Below, one piece after another: positions 46,241 to 54,499 of a stretch of 64,000 bases of DNA. The stretch is from positions 453,631 through 517,630 of the forward strand of contig NZ_JACHEU010000001.1 of NCBI RefSeq assembly GCF_014201615.1, in the 5' to 3' direction. The translations under genes and the position numbers were made by a program. The notes below the pieces were generated by a model. The model was not told where the DNA came from, did no database searches, and saw only the letters and a list, made by a program, of their open reading frames with translations. The stretch is from Aquamicrobium lusatiense (GTDB taxonomy: Bacteria > Pseudomonadota > Alphaproteobacteria > Rhizobiales > Rhizobiaceae). Within the stretch, counting starts at the first letter, position 1, and every line of letters starts with the position of its first letter.

Positions 46241-47197
46241 TCACGCGCGCATCGAGCGGCCGCGGCCGTAGAACAGCATCAGCACCAGAAGCGTGGCGCC
46301 GAACACCATCTGGCGGCCGGATTCGTCGATGTTGACGGTGGTGAGGATGCTTTGCAGGATGACCAGCAGGAACGCGCCCGCCATGGTGCCGGTATAGCCG
46401 CCCTTGCCGCCCGACAGCGGCGTGCCGCCGAACACCACGGCGATGATCGAGGCCAGCATATATTGCTCGCCGACATTGGCGAAGGACGAGCCCGAATAGC
46501 CGAGCAGGCAGATGCCGGCGATCGCCGCGAACACGCCCGACAGCACGAACAACGCGATGCGGATCACCTTCACCGGCACGCCGGCCATGAACGCCGCCTG
46601 TTCGTTGGAGCCGATGGCGTAGATGCGGTGGCCGAACACGGTGCGGCTGAGCAGGAAGGCCATGACGAGGCCGATGGCCACCCACAGCCACAATATGCCT
46701 GGCAGGCCGAGCAGGAAATCGCGCGACACGAAATCGGCCAGCGCAGGTGCCGCGCGCCCCGAGGGGATGCCCTGCCGCACAACCACCAGCAGGCCCTGCA
46801 GAACGCCGAGCATGCCGAGCGTCATGACCAGCGGCGGGATGCGCAGCAAAGTCACGCCGATGCCGTTGATCAGGCCGAAGAAAGCGCCGGTCAAGATGCA
46901 GGCGAGGATGGCCAGCGAAATGCCGCCATTTTCGCCCGCCATCAGATTTCCGGCGATGATGGCGCTGAGCGAAACCACACCGCCGACCGACAGGTCGATG
47001 CCCTCGCGCCCGCCGAGGATGACGAGGTTCTGGCCGGCTGCGACGATGCCGAGAAGTGCGGCCACGATCAGCAGGCGCAATATCTGCTGGCCGGAGGCGA
47101 AGCCCGGCGACAGCGTCTCGCCCAGCCACAGAAGGGCTGCGATCAGGATCAGGGCCACCACCAGCGGCTGCCTGAGGAAGGTGGTCACCGTGCTCAT
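46241..47197 (-). CDS. CUT2-family sugar ABC transporter permease (RbsC-like)
   Basis: A 318-residue inner-membrane permease with about eight to ten hydrophobic segments. RbsC-type motifs are GREGIDLSVGGVVSLSAIIAG and VFGHRIYAIGSNEQAAFMAGVPVKVIRI (ATPase contact loop), and VVFGGTPLSGGKGGYTGTMAGAFLL near the end. The ATG at 47197 overlaps the stop of the preceding permease gene by four bases. It pairs with the neighbouring permease to make a heterodimeric channel. Confidence 0.92.
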   Translation of the reverse strand: MSTVTTFLRQPLVVALILIAALLWLGETLSPGFASGQQILRLLIVAALLGIVAAGQNLVILGGREGIDLSVGGVVSLSAIIAGNLMAGENGGISLAILACILTGAFFGLINGIGVTLLRIPPLVMTLGMLGVLQGLLVVVRQGIPSGRAAPALADFVSRDFLLGLPGILWLWVAIGLVMAFLLSRTVFGHRIYAIGSNEQAAFMAGVPVKVIRIALFVLSGVFAAIAGICLLGYSGSSFANVGEQYMLASIIAVVFGGTPLSGGKGGYTGTMAGAFLLVILQSILTTVNIDESGRQMVFGATLLVLMLFYGRGRSMRA

Positions 47198-48189
47198 GCC
47201 CGCGCCCTCCGCCCAACCAGCACGCCGGTCATCAGCGCCAGCAGGATGGCGGCACCCTGCACGAGGTTCTGCCATTCCGACGGCGTGCCGACGAAGAACA
47301 CCAGCGAGTTGATGAAGCCGATGATCAGCGCGCCGATGACCGAGCCGACCACCGTGCCGTAGCCGCCGGCCAGAGCGCTGCCGCCGAGCACGACGGCTGC
47401 GATGGAGAACAGCGTCATCTTGCCGCCGACCAGCGGATCGCCGCTTGCCGTATCGCCGGTGATGCAGAAGGCGGCAAGGGCGGCGAACACGCCACACAGC
47501 GCGTAGCCGCCCATGCGGATGCGGGTGACCGGCAGGCCGCTCTGGAACGCTTCCTGCTGGCCGTCGCCGACCGCAAGCAGGCGCAGCGACAGGCGCGTAC
47601 GCACCAGCACCACAAGCAGGATCGCGAACAGAACCGCCATGTAGAAGACGAAGGGAATTTCGAAGATGCGCCCGCCATAGGTGCGCCAGAAGGCGGTGGG
47701 TGCCGGCGTTCCCGCCACCGGCTGGATGTAGAGCGCCAGCCCGGTGAAGAAGATCGACGTGGCGAAGGTGGCGACGATGGCCTGCAAGCGAAGTGCGGCC
47801 ACCACGAGGCCGTTGACGATGCCGCAGACGAGCCCGGTCGCCAGCCCGATGGCCAATGCTACGAAGATGGTGACACCATCCCCGCCCCATTGCCCCATGA
47901 CGCCCACGATGACGACATTGACCAGCGACACGATCGCGCCTGCCGAAAGATCGATGTCGCCAGCATAGATAACATAGGTCTGGGCGACGGCCAGAAGCAT
48001 CAGCGCGAGATAGGTTTTGATCTGCCCGGTCATGCCCACCAGCGACACGCTGCGCGGCTGGAACCAGCCGTTCAGCGCAATCAGAACCACGAGGATGATC
48101 AGGGCGGGCAGGAACGGATAGCGCTCAAACGCTCGCTTGACGGCGCTGCTGCTGCGGGAACGGGCGGGTGCCTCGATGCTTGCCATCAT
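47194..48189 (-). CDS. CUT2-family sugar ABC transporter permease
   Basis: A 331-residue permease, paralogous to the next gene. Motifs include YAGDIDLSAGAIVSLVNVVIVG, GDGQQEAFQSGLPVTRIRMGGYALCGVF and VLGGSALAGGYGTVVGSVIGALIIGF. The cytoplasmic N-terminus is Ser/Arg-rich. Its ATG overlaps the ATPase stop codon by four bases, so the ATPase and both permeases form one translationally coupled unit. Confidence 0.92.
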   Translation of the reverse strand: MMASIEAPARSRSSSAVKRAFERYPFLPALIILVVLIALNGWFQPRSVSLVGMTGQIKTYLALMLLAVAQTYVIYAGDIDLSAGAIVSLVNVVIVGVMGQWGGDGVTIFVALAIGLATGLVCGIVNGLVVAALRLQAIVATFATSIFFTGLALYIQPVAGTPAPTAFWRTYGGRIFEIPFVFYMAVLFAILLVVLVRTRLSLRLLAVGDGQQEAFQSGLPVTRIRMGGYALCGVFAALAAFCITGDTASGDPLVGGKMTLFSIAAVVLGGSALAGGYGTVVGSVIGALIIGFINSLVFFVGTPSEWQNLVQGAAILLALMTGVLVGRRARA

Positions 48190-49682
48190 GCAGCCTCGTA
48201 TGCGGCCTGGTAGAGGTTGAAGCGGGTGCGCTCCGCGCCGGTCAGCTCGCGCCGGACCGAGCCTCCGTTGAACACAAGGATGCGGTCGGCATTGTCGAGC
48301 AGCTCGGCGTCCTCGGATGCATAGAGCACGATGCCCATGCCTTCCGCGGCCAGCTTGCGGATCAGCGTGAACAGGTCCGTCTTGGCGGAGAGATCGATGC
48401 CCTTGGTGGGATCGTCGAGGAGAAGCACGGCCGGGCGGTCGATCAGCCAGCGCGCGATCACCACCTTCTGCTGGTTGCCACCGGAAAGCGACGAGATCGG
48501 ATGGCCAAGGCCCGCGAATTTGGTCCTGAGCGCCTGCAAGGCGGGCAATGCCTTCGCCGCCAGCGCGGAAGGATTGGCCAGCACCATGCGCTCGCGCAAA
48601 TAATGGATCGGCATGACGTTTTCGAGGATCGGACGGCCGGTGACCACGCCGTCGCGCGAGCGGTCGCCCGATACATAGGCGACCCTCTGCTGGATGGTCT
48701 CGCGCGGGTTGTTCGGACGGAGCGGCTTGCCGCCGAGTTCGACATGGCCCGAGGCAGGCGGATTCGCGCCGAACAGCGCCCGCAGCACCGCCGACTGGCC
48801 CTGCCCGTGCAGGCCGCCAAAACCGAGGATTTCGCCGGCACGCACCTCGAAGCTGACGTCCGAGAAGCCGGCACCGGAGAGATTTCTCACTAACAGCACC
48901 GAAGCCGCGCCGGCCCGGGCGGGGGCGGCGTCGGCAGGCGCTGCCGCTTCCTCCTGCGCGCCCACCATCAGCGAAATGATCTCGGCCGGCGTGGTGTCCG
49001 CGATCTGACGGGTGCCGACGATCTCGCCGTCGCGGATGACGGTGGCCCGGTCGCCGATCGCAAAAATCTCGTCCATGCGGTGCGAGATGAAGATGATGGA
49101 GCGGCCTTCGCGCTTCAGGTCGCGCAGGATCTCGAAGAAGCGTTCGACCTGCGCCCGGTCGAGCGCCGAGGTCGCCTCGTCGAAGATGAGCACCGACGCC
49201 TCGCCGGCCAGCGTCTTCATGATCTCGACGAGCTGGCGCTGATCGGCGCGCAGATCCTGCACGACCGCATCCAGTGAAAAGCCCTCGCCGGTCACACCCT
49301 CGAACAGCGCGGCATATTTCGCAGCCCGTGCTTCCAGCGCCTTGCGGTCCACGAAGGCTCCGCGCGACGGCAGGTCGGCAAGGCAGATGTTTTCAGCCAC
49401 CGTGCGGTGCGCGGCCAGCGACAGCTCCTGATAGAAGATGGCGATGCCGAGTGCCCGCGCCGCCTGCGGCCCGCTGATGGTAACCGGCTTTCCGTCGAGA
49501 ACGATCTCGCCCGTATCGGGCCGCACGGAGCCGGCGACGATCTTGGACAGCGTGCTCTTGCCCGAGCCGTTGGAGCCCATCAGCACATGCACCTCGCCGG
49601 CCCCGATGTCGAGATCGGCATGGCGAAGCGCCTTCGTCGCGCCATAGCTCTTGGCGACGCCCTTGAGTTGCAGCCTGCTCAT
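48186..49682 (-). CDS. CUT2-family sugar ABC transporter ATPase (RbsA/MglA-like)
   Basis: A 498-residue tandem ATPase. The N-terminal domain has Walker A GSNGSGKST and Walker B VLIFDEATSALD. Its signature position reads DLRADQRQLVEIMKTL, a degenerate form common in this class. The C-terminal domain lacks a good Walker A (GLHGQGQSAVLRALFG) but has a complete signature LSGGNQQKVVIARWL and Walker B LLLDDPTKGIDL. Such asymmetry is normal for RbsA/MglA-type proteins. The start MSRLQLKGVAKSYG at 49682 fits the family. Confidence 0.93.
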   Translation of the reverse strand: MSRLQLKGVAKSYGATKALRHADLDIGAGEVHVLMGSNGSGKSTLSKIVAGSVRPDTGEIVLDGKPVTISGPQAARALGIAIFYQELSLAAHRTVAENICLADLPSRGAFVDRKALEARAAKYAALFEGVTGEGFSLDAVVQDLRADQRQLVEIMKTLAGEASVLIFDEATSALDRAQVERFFEILRDLKREGRSIIFISHRMDEIFAIGDRATVIRDGEIVGTRQIADTTPAEIISLMVGAQEEAAAPADAAPARAGAASVLLVRNLSGAGFSDVSFEVRAGEILGFGGLHGQGQSAVLRALFGANPPASGHVELGGKPLRPNNPRETIQQRVAYVSGDRSRDGVVTGRPILENVMPIHYLRERMVLANPSALAAKALPALQALRTKFAGLGHPISSLSGGNQQKVVIARWLIDRPAVLLLDDPTKGIDLSAKTDLFTLIRKLAAEGMGIVLYASEDAELLDNADRILVFNGGSVRRELTGAERTRFNLYQAAYEAA

Positions 49683-49789
49683 GGTCCTGCCGTCATCATC
49701 CGGCGGCGGGGGGACAAGCCCCGCCTGCCATTTCCGGAACGTTTCCGCCTTGCCTCGAAAGACGGAAGCGCCCTCACCTTCTGTTCTGT

Positions 49790-49830
49790 GCAATCCCGGC
49801 AAAAGCGCAAAGCTGTTTTGCCGGGATTGC
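49790..49830 (-). terminator. stable hairpin after the sugar-binding-protein gene
   Basis: A perfect 15-base-pair stem (gcaatcccggcaaaa / ttttgccgggattgc) with an 11-base loop, 14 bases after the binding-protein stop codon and before the ATPase gene. It lacks a T-run. In binding-protein operons such hairpins often stabilise the upstream mRNA and reduce downstream expression. The core also resembles the family-2 repeat. Confidence 0.65.
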
Positions 49831-49843
49831 TATGCTCGCTCTG

Positions 49844-50869
49844 TTACTTGAACAGCGCCTCGGCGTCGGAGATCGACAGCGCGCTGGTGTAGGAATAATA
49901 GCCGGGCTTGCCTTCGACCTGCCTGGCTGCTTCCTCCAGATTGGAGCTGTCGATGAACGGGATCGGCAGGTACATCGCGTTCTTGTACTGGCCCGCTTCC
50001 GCCGGCTCCTTCAGCTCCTTGCCCTGCAGCATCAGCACGGCAACGTTCAGCGCCGAAGCCATGACGCCCGGAGGGTTCACGGAGGCGCCGGAGTTCAGCT
50101 TGTCCTTGGTCCACAGGTCGATGAAGTCCTTGCGGATCTCGCCGGTGGCGGCGATGGAACCAGCCTTGCCCGCATCCATGATCGACTTCCAGGCGCCGGC
50201 GGCCATGCCGTCCTGCACCCACACGCCGTTGATGTCGGGATAGGTGGCGAGCAGGTTCTGCATGGCCTGCTGGCCCTGCGCCTGATCCCAGTTGGCGTTC
50301 ACTTCGTTGACGACCTTGATGTCGGGATGCCTGGCGAACACTTCCTTGTAGCCTGCGACGCGCATCTCGTTGGCCGGATGGCCGGCGACGCCGTTGATGG
50401 CGACGACATTGCCCTTGCCGTCGAGCGTCCTGGCCAGCCACTCGGCGCCCGCAGCGCCCCATGCCTTCTGGTCGATGCCGACATAGAGGGCATCCGGCGA
50501 AGAGACTTCGGCATCGGTGGCGATGACGAGGATGCCGGCTTCCTTGGCCTGCGCGAAGACCGGATCGAATGCGGTCGGGCTGTTCGGATTGATGATGATG
50601 GCATCAACGCCGGCGCTGATGAAATTGCGCACATGGGCGATCTGGCCGGGAACGTCGACATTGGCGCTCTGCACCTCGACGGTGACGTTGACGCCCTTTT
50701 CCTTCCAAGCCTCGGCAGCGGCCTTGGCCTCGTCGATCATCTGCGTGCGCCACTCGGAGCCGACCCAGCCGTTGGAAAGGCCGATCTTGAAATCCTGCGC
50801 GAATGCGGAGACCGCCGAAAATGCGAGTGCAACGCCCGCAACGGCGGAAAGTATGTGCGACTTCTTCAT
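49844..50869 (-). CDS. sugar ABC transporter substrate-binding protein (CUT2)
   Basis: A 341-residue periplasmic binding protein of the ribose-binding type. The Sec signal is MKKSHILSAVAGVALAFSAVSAFA, cut before Gln. The mature start DFKIGLSNGWVGSEWRTQM and the block GVDAIIINPNSPTAFDPVFAQAKEAGILVIATDAEVS are typical. The ligand cannot be named. GGGAGGATTT precedes the ATG. It is first in the operon SBP - ATPase - permease - permease - LacI - oxidoreductase and has the LacI-type palindrome about 49 bases upstream. Confidence 0.93.
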   Translation of the reverse strand: MKKSHILSAVAGVALAFSAVSAFAQDFKIGLSNGWVGSEWRTQMIDEAKAAAEAWKEKGVNVTVEVQSANVDVPGQIAHVRNFISAGVDAIIINPNSPTAFDPVFAQAKEAGILVIATDAEVSSPDALYVGIDQKAWGAAGAEWLARTLDGKGNVVAINGVAGHPANEMRVAGYKEVFARHPDIKVVNEVNANWDQAQGQQAMQNLLATYPDINGVWVQDGMAAGAWKSIMDAGKAGSIAATGEIRKDFIDLWTKDKLNSGASVNPPGVMASALNVAVLMLQGKELKEPAEAGQYKNAMYLPIPFIDSSNLEEAARQVEGKPGYYSYTSALSISDAEALFK

Positions 50870-50917
50870 GTGAAATCCTCCCTGGAGCTCAGTTTCGCGG
50901 ATGAGCTTAGAGACAAA

Positions 50918-50931
50918 TGAAATCGATTTCA
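50918..50931. promoter_or_regulatory. LacI-type operator upstream of the sugar transporter operon
   Basis: TGAAATCGATTTCA is a perfect 14-base palindrome with a central CG, the hallmark of LacI/GalR operators. It lies about 49 bases before the binding-protein ATG, and a LacI-type gene is in the same operon. Confidence 0.8.
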
Positions 50932-51009
50932 ACGGGGATCGGAAGCGCTCACCGATTCGTGCATCCCGTTAGGAAAGAGCAGGAAATCCGCCACCACATG
51001 GCGTCCCCG

Positions 51010-51108
51010 GAGCATTCCCGTTTTCCGCCACCCGCAGAAAACGCTTCAGTTCGTTGTTTTCGCGCAGTTGCGACCGCAAAGCCGCTTCGCACTTCTGCTG
51101 GAACTGTC
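51010..51108. repeat. dispersed intergenic repeat, family 2
   Basis: Begins ggagcattcccgttttccg and ends cgcacttctgctggaact. It aligns with 33351-33444 and, inverted, with 3041-3102. It fills part of the 650-base gap between the sugar transporter operon and the sRNA locus. The stretch 51109-51245 shows nothing I can identify. Confidence 0.65.
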
Positions 51109-51245
51109 AGGGGTGCGCAAAAAAGTCCGCCCGGCCTGTGCATGCGCTGCGGCCACCCGCCGGCGGTCCGGCGTTTCCGCGCAGACCGGCTTCGCAGGAT
51201 CAAGGCCCACCGAAACAGTGATAAAGGAGAAAACAGGAGCTGAAA

Positions 51246-51370
51246 TAACAACACCCGCCGGGGGAGGAGGTCCGGCGGGTGTCGTATGAGAAGGCCAGCT
51301 ATCGGGAGGAGGATAATGGCTGGCCTATATCCGCTGGGTCTGGGAGGAGGTAGGCCCGGCGGAATTCGAT
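51246..51370 (-). ncRNA. sRNA with three anti-Shine-Dalgarno hairpins (alpha-r14/NfeR1-like)
   Basis: On the minus strand three hairpins follow each other: arms 51352-51362/51331-51341 (11 pairs, two G-U), 51319-51326/51292-51299 (8 pairs), and 51272-51282/51251-51261 (11 pairs). Every apical loop shows the same CCTCCTCCC, which is complementary to ribosome-binding sites. The stems differ in sequence, so the loops rather than the stems are conserved. The last GC-rich hairpin is followed by a T-rich stretch and can serve as terminator. This matches my memory of the alphaproteobacterial alpha-r14 family (NfeR1 of Sinorhizobium), about 120 nt with three such loops. Such RNAs bind ABC-transporter and other mRNAs. 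Ends are approximate and the promoter was not resolved. Confidence 0.8.
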
Positions 51371-51467
51371 GATCAATAGATACAGGCAGCCCCCTTTCGG
51401 CGAAAGGCTCAATTTTGCATGGCTGCGTTGCGTTTTGTGCAATGCAACATAAACGCTGATGCATATA

Positions 51468-51497
51468 CGCCCCCGCATCCGATTCGGAGCGGGGGCG
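51468..51497 (-). terminator. hairpin after the saccharopine dehydrogenase-like gene
   Basis: A perfect 9-base-pair GC stem (cgcccccgc / gcgggggcg) with a 12-base loop, 28 bases after the stop codon. No T-run follows on the minus strand. Confidence 0.55.
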
Positions 51498-51524
51498 CGC
51501 GGTTTTCCCTGCAGTCTGTGGCGA

Positions 51525-52643
51525 TTACGCCGCCTTGCCCGTCAGGTTTTCCGCACCATGGTTCTCCGGCTGGGCGTAGGCGCGGCCGAAACGGTTGGCG
51601 AGGAAGGTGTCGAGCGCGATGTCTTCCTGCCGCACGAAGCCCTGCTGCGGCAGGTCGCCGGAGGCCAGCATGTCGAGCACGGCGCAGATGCCGGAGGCCG
51701 TGGTGATCTGGATGGCGCTCAGCACCTTGCCGTTGATGCGGCGGCTGTAGACCTTGTTGGCATATGTTTCCTGCAGCAGACGGCCATCCTTGCGGCCGGA
51801 AACCGTCACGAAGACGATGACCACGTCCTGCGTGGTGGCCGGCAGGGCGCTTTCAAAAATATCCTTCAGCACCTCGCGGCGGTGGCGCAGGCCGAGATCG
51901 TTGAGCAGCGCCTTCATGATCGCGGCATGGCCGGGATAGCGGATGGTGCGGTAGTTCAGCGTGCGCACCCTGCCCTTCAGCGTCTCGCACAAAGTGCCGA
52001 GGCCGCCAGAGGTGTTGAAGGCCTCATAGGTCACGCCGTCGAGCGAGAATTCCTCGCGCTCCTCCAGCGGCGGCACCTCGACCAGTTCGCCCTCGACGAT
52101 CGCCTCGCACGGCTCGCAATACTCGTTGATGACGCCGTCAGTGCTCCAGGTCAGGTTGTAGTTCAGCGCATTGGACGGATATTGCGGCAGGGCGCCGACG
52201 CGCATGCGCACGCTGTCCAGCGTGTCGAAGCGGCTGGCAAGGTCGGCGGCGACGATGGAGATGAAGCCCGGGGCCAGCCCGCACTGGGGAATGAAGGTGC
52301 TTTTCGCCGTCTTCGCCAGTTCCTTCACGCGGCGGGTCGAAGCGACGTCCTCGGTGAGGTCGAGATAGTGGACGCCGGCGGAAGCGGCCGCCTCGGCGAT
52401 GCGCGTGGTGAGGCTGAAGGGCGCGGCGCTCAGCACGGCGAACTTGCCGGCCAGCGCCTTTTCCAGCTCGCCGGGCGCGGCGATATCCAGCTCCAGACCC
52501 GACACGCCCTCCACCCGGTCCAGCCTTTCAAGCTGGTCTGCGGAACGGTCGACGATGGTGACCCGGTAGTCGCCGGTCCCCGCCAGCATGCCTGCAATGG
52601 TGGAGCCGATCTTGCCCGCGCCGATGACGACGATTTCCTTCAT
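51525..52643 (-). CDS. saccharopine dehydrogenase-like oxidoreductase
   Basis: A 372-residue protein with the N-terminal Rossmann motif KEIVVIGAGKIGSTIAGMLAGTGDYRVTIVDR and the saccharopine dehydrogenase C-terminal domain (PQCGLAPGFISIVAADLASRFD, LNYRTIRYPGHAAIMKALL). This form, without a fused lysine-ketoglutarate reductase, occurs in bacterial lysine catabolism and in related L-lysine or carboxynorspermidine dehydrogenases, so the exact substrate is uncertain. The ATG at 52643 gives the expected start. It is divergent from an Lrp-type gene, which likely controls it in response to an amino acid such as lysine. Confidence 0.88.
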   Translation of the reverse strand: MKEIVVIGAGKIGSTIAGMLAGTGDYRVTIVDRSADQLERLDRVEGVSGLELDIAAPGELEKALAGKFAVLSAAPFSLTTRIAEAAASAGVHYLDLTEDVASTRRVKELAKTAKSTFIPQCGLAPGFISIVAADLASRFDTLDSVRMRVGALPQYPSNALNYNLTWSTDGVINEYCEPCEAIVEGELVEVPPLEEREEFSLDGVTYEAFNTSGGLGTLCETLKGRVRTLNYRTIRYPGHAAIMKALLNDLGLRHRREVLKDIFESALPATTQDVVIVFVTVSGRKDGRLLQETYANKVYSRRINGKVLSAIQITTASGICAVLDMLASGDLPQQGFVRQEDIALDTFLANRFGRAYAQPENHGAENLTGKAA

Positions 52644-52764
52644 GGCCAATCCCTCTGTTGGTGAAATCAGGGAGGAATCATCGCAACTTCCCCGTCGAAA
52701 GAAAGGATGCATTCAGGCAGATCGATGCTATATTTTCAGCAGTCTGATATGTGAGTTTGACGAT

Positions 52765-53193
52765 ATGCCGAAAAATACCGATCAGGAGCTCATCGCCCTG
52801 CTGCGCGAGAATGCGCGTGCGCCGACGGCGGAACTGGCCCGCAGGCTCGGTGTTTCGCGCACCACCGTGCAAAGCCGCATCGAAAGGCTGGAGGCGCGCG
52901 GCGTCATCACCGGCTACGGGGTGAGGCTGTCGCCGGACTACGAGAAGGGCCTGGTGCGCGCTCATGTGCTTTTGACCGTCACCCCGAAACTCTCCGACAA
53001 GGTGGTCCGGGACCTGAGGGCAAAGCCGGCGGTGCGCGCGCTGCATTCGGTGAGCGGCAGTTTCGACATGATCGTGGTGGTCGAGTCGCCCTCGATCAGC
53101 GATCTCGACACGCTTCTGGACGAGATCGGCGCGATGGAGGGGGTTGAGAGAACCCTGTCCTCCATCATCCTGTCGACGCGCATCGAACGCTAA
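52765..53193 (+). CDS. Lrp/AsnC-family transcriptional regulator
   Basis: A 142-residue regulator. The HTH is NARAPTAELARRLGVSRTTVQSRIERLEARGVITGY near the N-terminus, followed by the RAM effector domain (VRAHVLLTVTPKLSDKVV, SVSGSFDMIVVVESPSISDLDTLLDEIG). It differs from classical Lrp by a shorter N-terminus. It is divergent from the saccharopine dehydrogenase-like gene by 121 bases, so it is probably the local activator of that gene. A RIME-like element starts directly after its stop codon. Confidence 0.92.
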   Translation: MPKNTDQELIALLRENARAPTAELARRLGVSRTTVQSRIERLEARGVITGYGVRLSPDYEKGLVRAHVLLTVTPKLSDKVVRDLRAKPAVRALHSVSGSFDMIVVVESPSISDLDTLLDEIGAMEGVERTLSSIILSTRIER

Positions 53194-53294
53194 CGCATGT
53201 CACCCGAAAGCGGGAACCGGCCTTGGGATAACGACATGCGCGAAAACAGGGACTTAAAGCGTGAGGAGCGAACCTGAAAGATCGCGGCACGCGT
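53194..53294 (+). repeat. RIME-like intergenic element, copy 4
   Basis: The same element as copies 1-3 but on the plus strand. It begins directly after the TAA stop (53191-53193) of the Lrp gene. It matches copy 3 especially well over its second half (cagggacttaaagcgtgagg). Confidence 0.8.
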
Positions 53295-53328
53295 CAGGAG
53301 CCGTTTGAGCAGGGAACCCGCCGCGCGA

Positions 53329-53739
53329 TCAGTCCTCTGCCGCCCCGCCATTGTTGACGCCGCGCGCCACCACTTCCGACGAGCGCTCCGCAACGGCAGT
53401 AAAGGTCGGAACCTCGGGATTCTTCTCGGTGCGGTCGCGGAACAGCGCCGCGCGCGCCAGCAGCATCAGCGTCACCGGCGTCGTCACGGTGACGAACACG
53501 GCGATCAGCAGCTCATGCAGCACCGGGCGGCTTTCGATCACCGAAAAGAACAGCATCGAAGCCAGCAATATGCCGCCCGTGCCCCATGTGGTGCCGAGCG
53601 TCGGCGAATGGACGCGCTTGTAGAAGCTGTCGAGACGCACCAGCCCGATCGTGCCCAGCAGCGTCAGGCCCGACCCCAGAAGCAGCAGGAAAGCGACGAT
53701 GAGCGCCGCCCACAGCGGAAGTTCGGCGGCGTGGCTCAT
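53329..53739 (-). CDS. mrpG: Mrp Na+(K+)/H+ antiporter subunit G
   Basis: Last gene of the Mrp operon, 136 residues. Three membrane segments and the family motif GLVRLDSFYKRVHSPTLGTTWGTGGILLASMLFF are clear. A charged C-terminal tail (from about residue 105) is longer than in Bacillus MrpG. Its ATG overlaps the mrpF stop by four bases. Confidence 0.93.
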   Translation of the reverse strand: MSHAAELPLWAALIVAFLLLLGSGLTLLGTIGLVRLDSFYKRVHSPTLGTTWGTGGILLASMLFFSVIESRPVLHELLIAVFVTVTTPVTLMLLARAALFRDRTEKNPEVPTFTAVAERSSEVVARGVNNGGAAED

Positions 53740-54017
53740 TCGATCACCTCCCCGCGCATGAGGAACTTCGCCAGCGCCGAGGTCGAGACGAAGCCGAGCA
53801 GGGAGATCACCAGAGCCCCCTCGAAATAGAGCGTCGAGCCGGTGCGGATGCCGAAAGTGATCAGCAACAGCATGGCGCAGACATAGAGCGCATCGAGGGC
53901 CAGCACCCTGTCCTGCGCGCGCGGCCCCTTGAACAGCCTGACGCCGCAGCAAAGGGCGGCTGCCGCCAGGAAGAGCTGCGCCAGCGTGATGGACCAGAAC
54001 AGAATGGTGACGCTCAT
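53736..54017 (-). CDS. mrpF: Mrp antiporter subunit F
   Basis: A 93-residue membrane protein with three hydrophobic helices and the MrpF motif GPRAQDRVLALDALYVCAMLLLI. It overlaps mrpE and mrpG by four bases each, consistent with one coupled operon. Confidence 0.94.
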   Translation of the reverse strand: MSVTILFWSITLAQLFLAAAALCCGVRLFKGPRAQDRVLALDALYVCAMLLLITFGIRTGSTLYFEGALVISLLGFVSTSALAKFLMRGEVIE

Positions 54018-54499
54018 TCGAAAATCTCCATCAGCAGCGCCTCGTAGCGGCCCTTAATCAGTTCGCTCCACGATTCCTCGCTGACCAGATCCAGCACATG
54101 GATCAGCAGAAGATCTTCAGTCGACCTGTATTCCACCCAGGCGGTGCCGGGCGTGCTGGTGATGATGCAGGCGAGGAAGGCAAGGCCGGTCGGATCGCGC
54201 ATTTCCAGCGGTATAGCCACGAAGCCGGACACGACCTCCAGCTTCCTGCCACCGAGGTTGATGCGCGCCACCGCGATGTTGGAACGCAGGATGTCGACGA
54301 AGACGATGCCCATCAGCGTGGCGATCCGGCTCCAGCGGCGGATGCGCGGCTTGGACGGCTGCAGGGCCGACATGGTCGATGCCGCGACCAGCGCAATGAC
54401 GGCTCCCAGCAGGAAATGTCCGGCCGTGAAACCGTTGAGCAGCAGCCACATGAACAGCAGCGAGACGGCCAGCAGCGGATAGGGAAGCAAGCGTGTCAT
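54014..54499 (-). CDS. mrpE: Mrp antiporter subunit E
   Basis: A 161-residue protein with two or three N-terminal membrane helices (LLPYPLLAVSLLFMWLLLNGF; FLLGAVIALVAASTM) and a soluble C-terminal domain containing TSTPGTAWVEYRSTEDLLLIHVLD, the MrpE hallmark (TPGT). It overlaps mrpD and mrpF by four bases. Confidence 0.94.
   Translation of the reverse strand: MTRLLPYPLLAVSLLFMWLLLNGFTAGHFLLGAVIALVAASTMSALQPSKPRIRRWSRIATLMGIVFVDILRSNIAVARINLGGRKLEVVSGFVAIPLEMRDPTGLAFLACIITSTPGTAWVEYRSTEDLLLIHVLDLVSEESWSELIKGRYEALLMEIFE

Noticed and set aside
44461..46335. Long open frame on the plus strand opposite the oxidoreductase and LacI genes (624 codons)
   Set aside because: It spans two well-supported minus-strand genes and their intergenic gap, with no motif of its own; it is a GC-driven shadow.
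47197..47890. Upstream extension of the second sugar permease frame
   Set aside because: The frame is open for 231 codons before the true start but overlaps the first permease gene and lacks membrane-protein character; the ATG at 47197 overlaps the previous stop codon in the usual way.
51246..51370. Reading the three GGAGGAGG loops on the plus strand as ribosome-binding sites of small ORFs
   Set aside because: None of the three is followed by a start codon with a sustained open frame, and the hairpin stems would hide the start regions. The minus-strand sRNA reading explains the pattern better.
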